Shown here: one piece after another, positions 13,533 through 16,108 of the stretch
How the letters are laid out: each line of letters opens with the position of its first letter
Position numbering within the stretch: position 1 is the stretch's first letter
Source of the DNA: Oscillospiraceae bacterium
GTDB lineage: Bacteria > Bacillota_A > Clostridia > Oscillospirales > Oscillospiraceae
Reading direction: 5' to 3'
Length of the DNA stretch: 16,108 nucleotides
Assembly (NCBI GenBank): GCA_024690695.1
Contig: JAILOS010000087.1
Location: forward strand, 1-16,108
Notes under the pieces: generated by a model
The model's input: the letters and a program-made list of their open reading frames with translations, nothing else
The model's database searches: none
Told to the model about the DNA's origin: nothing
Program-made: the position numbers and the translations under genes

Positions 13533-14813
13533 TCAGCCGATCACGATCTCCTGCTGGCGGCCGCTGCGCGCGTCGAAATACAGGCGCACCGGGCCGCGCT
13601 CGCCCTCGGCGAGCAGCTCGTAGCAGGGCAGGCTCTCCCCATCCTCGCCGGCGAGCGTCACGCGCCGGAGCTCCGTCAGACGCAGCCCCGCGGGCAGCAG
13701 GCTTTTCGCCTCCTCCTCGCTCAGCGCCCAATCGCCCTCCCCGGCGGCCGCCTCGTCATGGCAGCAGTCGAGCGCGTGGATCGAGCCGTCGTCCAGCGCC
13801 ACGGCGACGGTCAGCGTGCGGTCGAGCGCGGTCACGCCGTCGCTCCCGGCGGCGTAGCGCAGCCACAGCAGCGCGCCGCTCTGCCGGCTCTCCGACAGCG
13901 TCAGCCCTTCAAAGCCGAGCTCCGCGAGCGTCTGCCCGGCCTTTTGGCGGGCCTCCTCCTCGCTCAGACGCACCTCGCTGACGAGCCGCTCGTCGCGCAG
14001 GCTCTCCAGCCCCGCCGCCGACACCAGCGCCGCGCGCCCGTTTTTCGTCAGCAGCAGCTTCGCCCCGTCCTCATACGGGCAGAGCTCGGCCTCCTCCGGC
14101 GCGCAGCCCAGCAGAGGCGCGGCAAGCTCGCGGGCCCGCCGCTCGTCGGCTGGCTCCGCCTCCTTCTCCTCGCGCGAAGAAAAGCGTCCCGCATAGCGCA
14201 GCGGCCGCGCCTCCGGGAAGTCCTTTTCACAGTCGCCCATCCGCGCGCTCAAAAATGCCGGCTCCCCGTCGAGCACGTTGGCCGCGGCCTTCTCCAGCCG
14301 GTCCATCGTCAGCACGCCGTCGCACAGATCGCCGCGCATCCCGCCGAGCGCCTCCGCGAGCTGTCCGGCCGTGTCGGCGAGCGCGGCGAGGTTTTGCCGC
14401 TGCTCGTCGGTAAAGCCCCCTTCGGCCGCCTCCCGGCAGAGGCAGCGCGCGTAGTCTCCGGTGCGGCCCAAAAAGCCCCTGACCTTCTCCATCTCGACCG
14501 TCGAGAAGGGCAGCGCGGCCATCGCCGTGCCCGCGCGGCCGGCGTCGGCGCAGATCTCCGCGCAGACGCGGGCGCACATGCCGCCGTCCGCGGCGTAGAG
14601 GCTCTTCTCCAGCGCGGCGCTGAGCTGCTCCACGGCCTCGGCGGTCTCCGCGAAGGCGCGGGCCGCGCCGATATCGGCCCGCCGCTGCCAGGCCTGCAGC
14701 CGCCCCCAGCAGGAGGCGGAAAACAGCCCCAGCGCGGCAATCGCCGCCAGGGCGAAGCTGATCAGCCGGATCCGCGCGCGCCGTCCCGGTCTTTTCCTGC
14801 ATGTTCCGAACAT
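13533..14813 (-). CDS. ypeB: Spore germination protein YpeB
   Basis: YpeB is needed in spore-formers for stability and placement of the cortex-lytic enzyme SleB. This 426-residue protein has a basic N terminus, a membrane segment at about 17-34, and the family's helical N-terminal domain with motifs such as ALEKSLYA and GDYARCLCREA. C-terminal PepSY-like repeats (LSEEEARQKAGQTLAELG, then LSEEEAKSLLP) end in VRLYFDARSG. I choose ATG 14813, with AGAGGTG six bases upstream. An in-frame TTG at 14846 lies inside the gltX terminator. No sleB is next to it: gltX is upstream and a repeat-filled gap downstream. It contains about 14 cysteines, which seems many for an exported protein. The recognition rests on the N-terminal pattern and PepSY architecture. 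Confidence 0.82.
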   Translation of the reverse strand: MFGTCRKRPGRRARIRLISFALAAIAALGLFSASCWGRLQAWQRRADIGAARAFAETAEAVEQLSAALEKSLYAADGGMCARVCAEICADAGRAGTAMAALPFSTVEMEKVRGFLGRTGDYARCLCREAAEGGFTDEQRQNLAALADTAGQLAEALGGMRGDLCDGVLTMDRLEKAAANVLDGEPAFLSARMGDCEKDFPEARPLRYAGRFSSREEKEAEPADERRARELAAPLLGCAPEEAELCPYEDGAKLLLTKNGRAALVSAAGLESLRDERLVSEVRLSEEEARQKAGQTLAELGFEGLTLSESRQSGALLWLRYAAGSDGVTALDRTLTVAVALDDGSIHALDCCHDEAAAGEGDWALSEEEAKSLLPAGLRLTELRRVTLAGEDGESLPCYELLAEGERGPVRLYFDARSGRQQEIVIG

Positions 14814-14814
14814 A

Positions 14815-14852
14815 AAAAACACCTCTTTTGGACTTAGTTTGTCCAAAAGAGG
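14815..14852 (-). terminator. Intrinsic terminator of gltX, overlapping the ypeB ribosome binding site
   Basis: On the minus strand CCTCTTTTGGAC and GTCCAAAAGAGG form a perfect 12-bp stem around a seven-base loop, followed by TGTTTTTT. It lies 24 bases after the gltX stop. The 3' arm ends in AGAGG, which is the core of the ypeB ribosome binding site (AGAGGTG). Confidence 0.8.
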
Positions 14853-14876
14853 CGAGACTATGTGAGGTTCCGGCGC

Positions 14877-16108
14877 TCAGCCCAGTTTTTCAAGGCCGAT
14901 TTTCAGACGGCGAAGGGTCTCGTCGCGGCCCAGGATGCGGCAGATCTCCACCGCTCCGCCGGGCGTGACGGCCTTGCCCGCGGCGGCGATGCGCACGGGC
15001 CACATGACCCTGGCGTTCTTGGCGCCCAGGTCCTCGGCCAGCTTCACCATCGCGGCCAGCAGGCTCTCGTCGTCCCAGACGGGGAGGCTCTCGAAGACCG
15101 GGATGATCCGGGCGAGCGCCTCGCGGGAGGAGCTCTCGTCGGACTTCGACTTCTTGTGCACGAAAAGCTCGGTCCCGTAGTCCGGCAGCTCGTCGAAGAA
15201 ATCCAGCTTTTCGGGGATCTCGGTGAGGACCTCGGTGCGCTGCTGCAGCAGGGATGCGATCGCCGCGGCGTCGTAGCGCGCGTCCTTCACCGCCTGCCGG
15301 ATATAGGGCTCGGCCACGCGGGCAAAGGCCTCGGGCGTCATCGCGCGGATATAGGCGGCGTTGAAGTAGCGCAGCTTCTCGATGTCGAAGATCGCCGGGG
15401 ATTTGGAGATGCCCGTCAGATCGAAGGCCTCGCGCAGCTCGTCGAGCGAGAAGATCTCCTGCTCGCCCCGCGGGCTCCAGCCCAGCAGCGCCACATAGTT
15501 CAGCACCGCCTCGGTCAGAAAGCCCTGCGCGATCAGATCCTCGTAGGAGGGGTCGCCGCGGCGCTTGGACATCTTGTTGTGCGCGTCGCGCATCACCGGC
15601 GAGCAGTGCACGTAGCGCGGGATCTCCCAGCCGAAGCCCCGGTACAGCAGGTCGTACTTCGGCGCGGAGGAGAGGTATTCGCTGCCGCGCACGACGTGGG
15701 TGATGCCCATCAGATGGTCGTCCACGACGTTGGCGAAGTTGTAGGTCGGCAGCCCGTCGCGCTTGAGCAGCACCTGGTCGTCGAGCGCGGCGTTCTCCAC
15801 GGTGATGTCCCCGAAGATCTCGTCGTGGAAGGTGGTGGAGCCCTCCTTCGGGATGCGCTGGCGGATGACATAGGGCTCTCCCGCGGCGGCTCTCCTGTCG
15901 CTCTCCTCCTGCGACAGGGAGCGGCAGGGGTCCTCGGCGCGCTGGAAGCCGCCCTCCTCCCCCTCCTCCTTCTCGCAGAAGCAGCGGTAGGCGCATCCCA
16001 GCTCCATGAGACGGTGGGCGTATCTGGCGTAGAGCTCCCGGCGCTCAGTCTGGATATAGGGACCCACGGGACCGCCCACATCCGGGCCCTCGTCGTGGTC
16101 CAGGCCGC
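14877..16108 (-). CDS. gltX: Glutamate--tRNA ligase, 5' end cut by the window edge
   Basis: This class I aminoacyl-tRNA synthetase charges tRNA-Glu (and tRNA-Gln in organisms with the transamidation route). About 409 C-terminal residues are present. The first visible residues read GLDHDEGPDVGGPVGPY, the region after the missing HIGH motif, so about 70-80 N-terminal residues lie outside the window. RDGLPTYNFANVVDDHLMGI and the KMSKRRGD form of the KMSKS loop are clear. The C-terminal anticodon-binding region is complete and ends at TGA 14877. The reading frame is open through the right edge. An internal ATG or GTG near 16079 is not the true start. Confidence 0.96.
   Translation of the reverse strand, partial: GLDHDEGPDVGGPVGPYIQTERRELYARYAHRLMELGCAYRCFCEKEEGEEGGFQRAEDPCRSLSQEESDRRAAAGEPYVIRQRIPKEGSTTFHDEIFGDITVENAALDDQVLLKRDGLPTYNFANVVDDHLMGITHVVRGSEYLSSAPKYDLLYRGFGWEIPRYVHCSPVMRDAHNKMSKRRGDPSYEDLIAQGFLTEAVLNYVALLGWSPRGEQEIFSLDELREAFDLTGISKSPAIFDIEKLRYFNAAYIRAMTPEAFARVAEPYIRQAVKDARYDAAAIASLLQQRTEVLTEIPEKLDFFDELPDYGTELFVHKKSKSDESSSREALARIIPVFESLPVWDDESLLAAMVKLAEDLGAKNARVMWPVRIAAAGKAVTPGGAVEICRILGRDETLRRLKIGLEKLG

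Noticed and set aside
14814..14846. TTG at 14846 as the start of ypeB
   Set aside because: It lies inside the terminator stem-loop, lacks a usable ribosome binding site and adds residues without similarity. ATG 14813 has AGAGGTG at good spacing.

Overview
The window looks like part of a chromosome of a GC-rich, anaerobic, spore-forming Clostridia-type Firmicute, most plausibly of the Oscillospirales/Ruminococcaceae kind. The grounds are strong AGGAGG-type ribosome binding sites, a spore germination gene (ypeB), and an intergenic cluster of REP-like hairpins of a kind I associate with gut Clostridia. All genes I can support are on the minus strand, so the window reads right to left. Taxonomy is inference only.

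Right end (16108 to 13250): the 3' part of gltX (glutamyl-tRNA synthetase, cut by the window edge), an intrinsic terminator whose 3' arm carries the ribosome binding site of the next gene, and ypeB. A 280-base intergenic stretch (13251-13532) then holds at least six hairpins, including three variants of one repeat unit, followed by a candidate promoter for the next transcription unit.

The rest (13198 to 81) appears to be one long operon of about 13 kb. It starts with [NiFe]-hydrogenase maturation genes hypF-hypC-hypD-hypE. Next come the 30-kDa-type subunit and the catalytic large subunit of a group 4 membrane-bound hydrogenase (mbhK, mbhL), hypA, a complete Mrp-type Na+/H+ antiporter module (mbhA to mbhH), and finally the membrane anchor (mbhM), the small Fe-S subunit (mbhJ) and a polyferredoxin subunit (mbhN). 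Most junctions overlap by 1-29 bases or are separated by a few bases, so strong translational coupling is likely.

Together the genes encode an energy-converting, Mbh-like respiratory complex. Reduced ferredoxin would pass electrons through MbhN and MbhJ to the NiFe site in MbhL, making H2, while the MbhM/MbhH/Mrp-like membrane arm moves Na+ or H+. HypA, C, D, E and F build the NiFe(CN)2CO centre. No hypB and no maturation endopeptidase gene is seen. The large subunit ends directly after its last cysteine motif, so no endopeptidase should be needed.

The most unusual points are: an mbhN with a second two-cluster ferredoxin domain fused through an Ala/Pro/Glu linker (four [4Fe-4S] motifs in total); an mbhH with a C-terminal extension that may be a fused mbhI; and a gene order different from the archaeal mbhA-N order as I know it, with hypA inserted. 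The window begins with a perfect 82-base loopless palindrome overlapping the mbhN stop codon, which may be an assembly fold-back.
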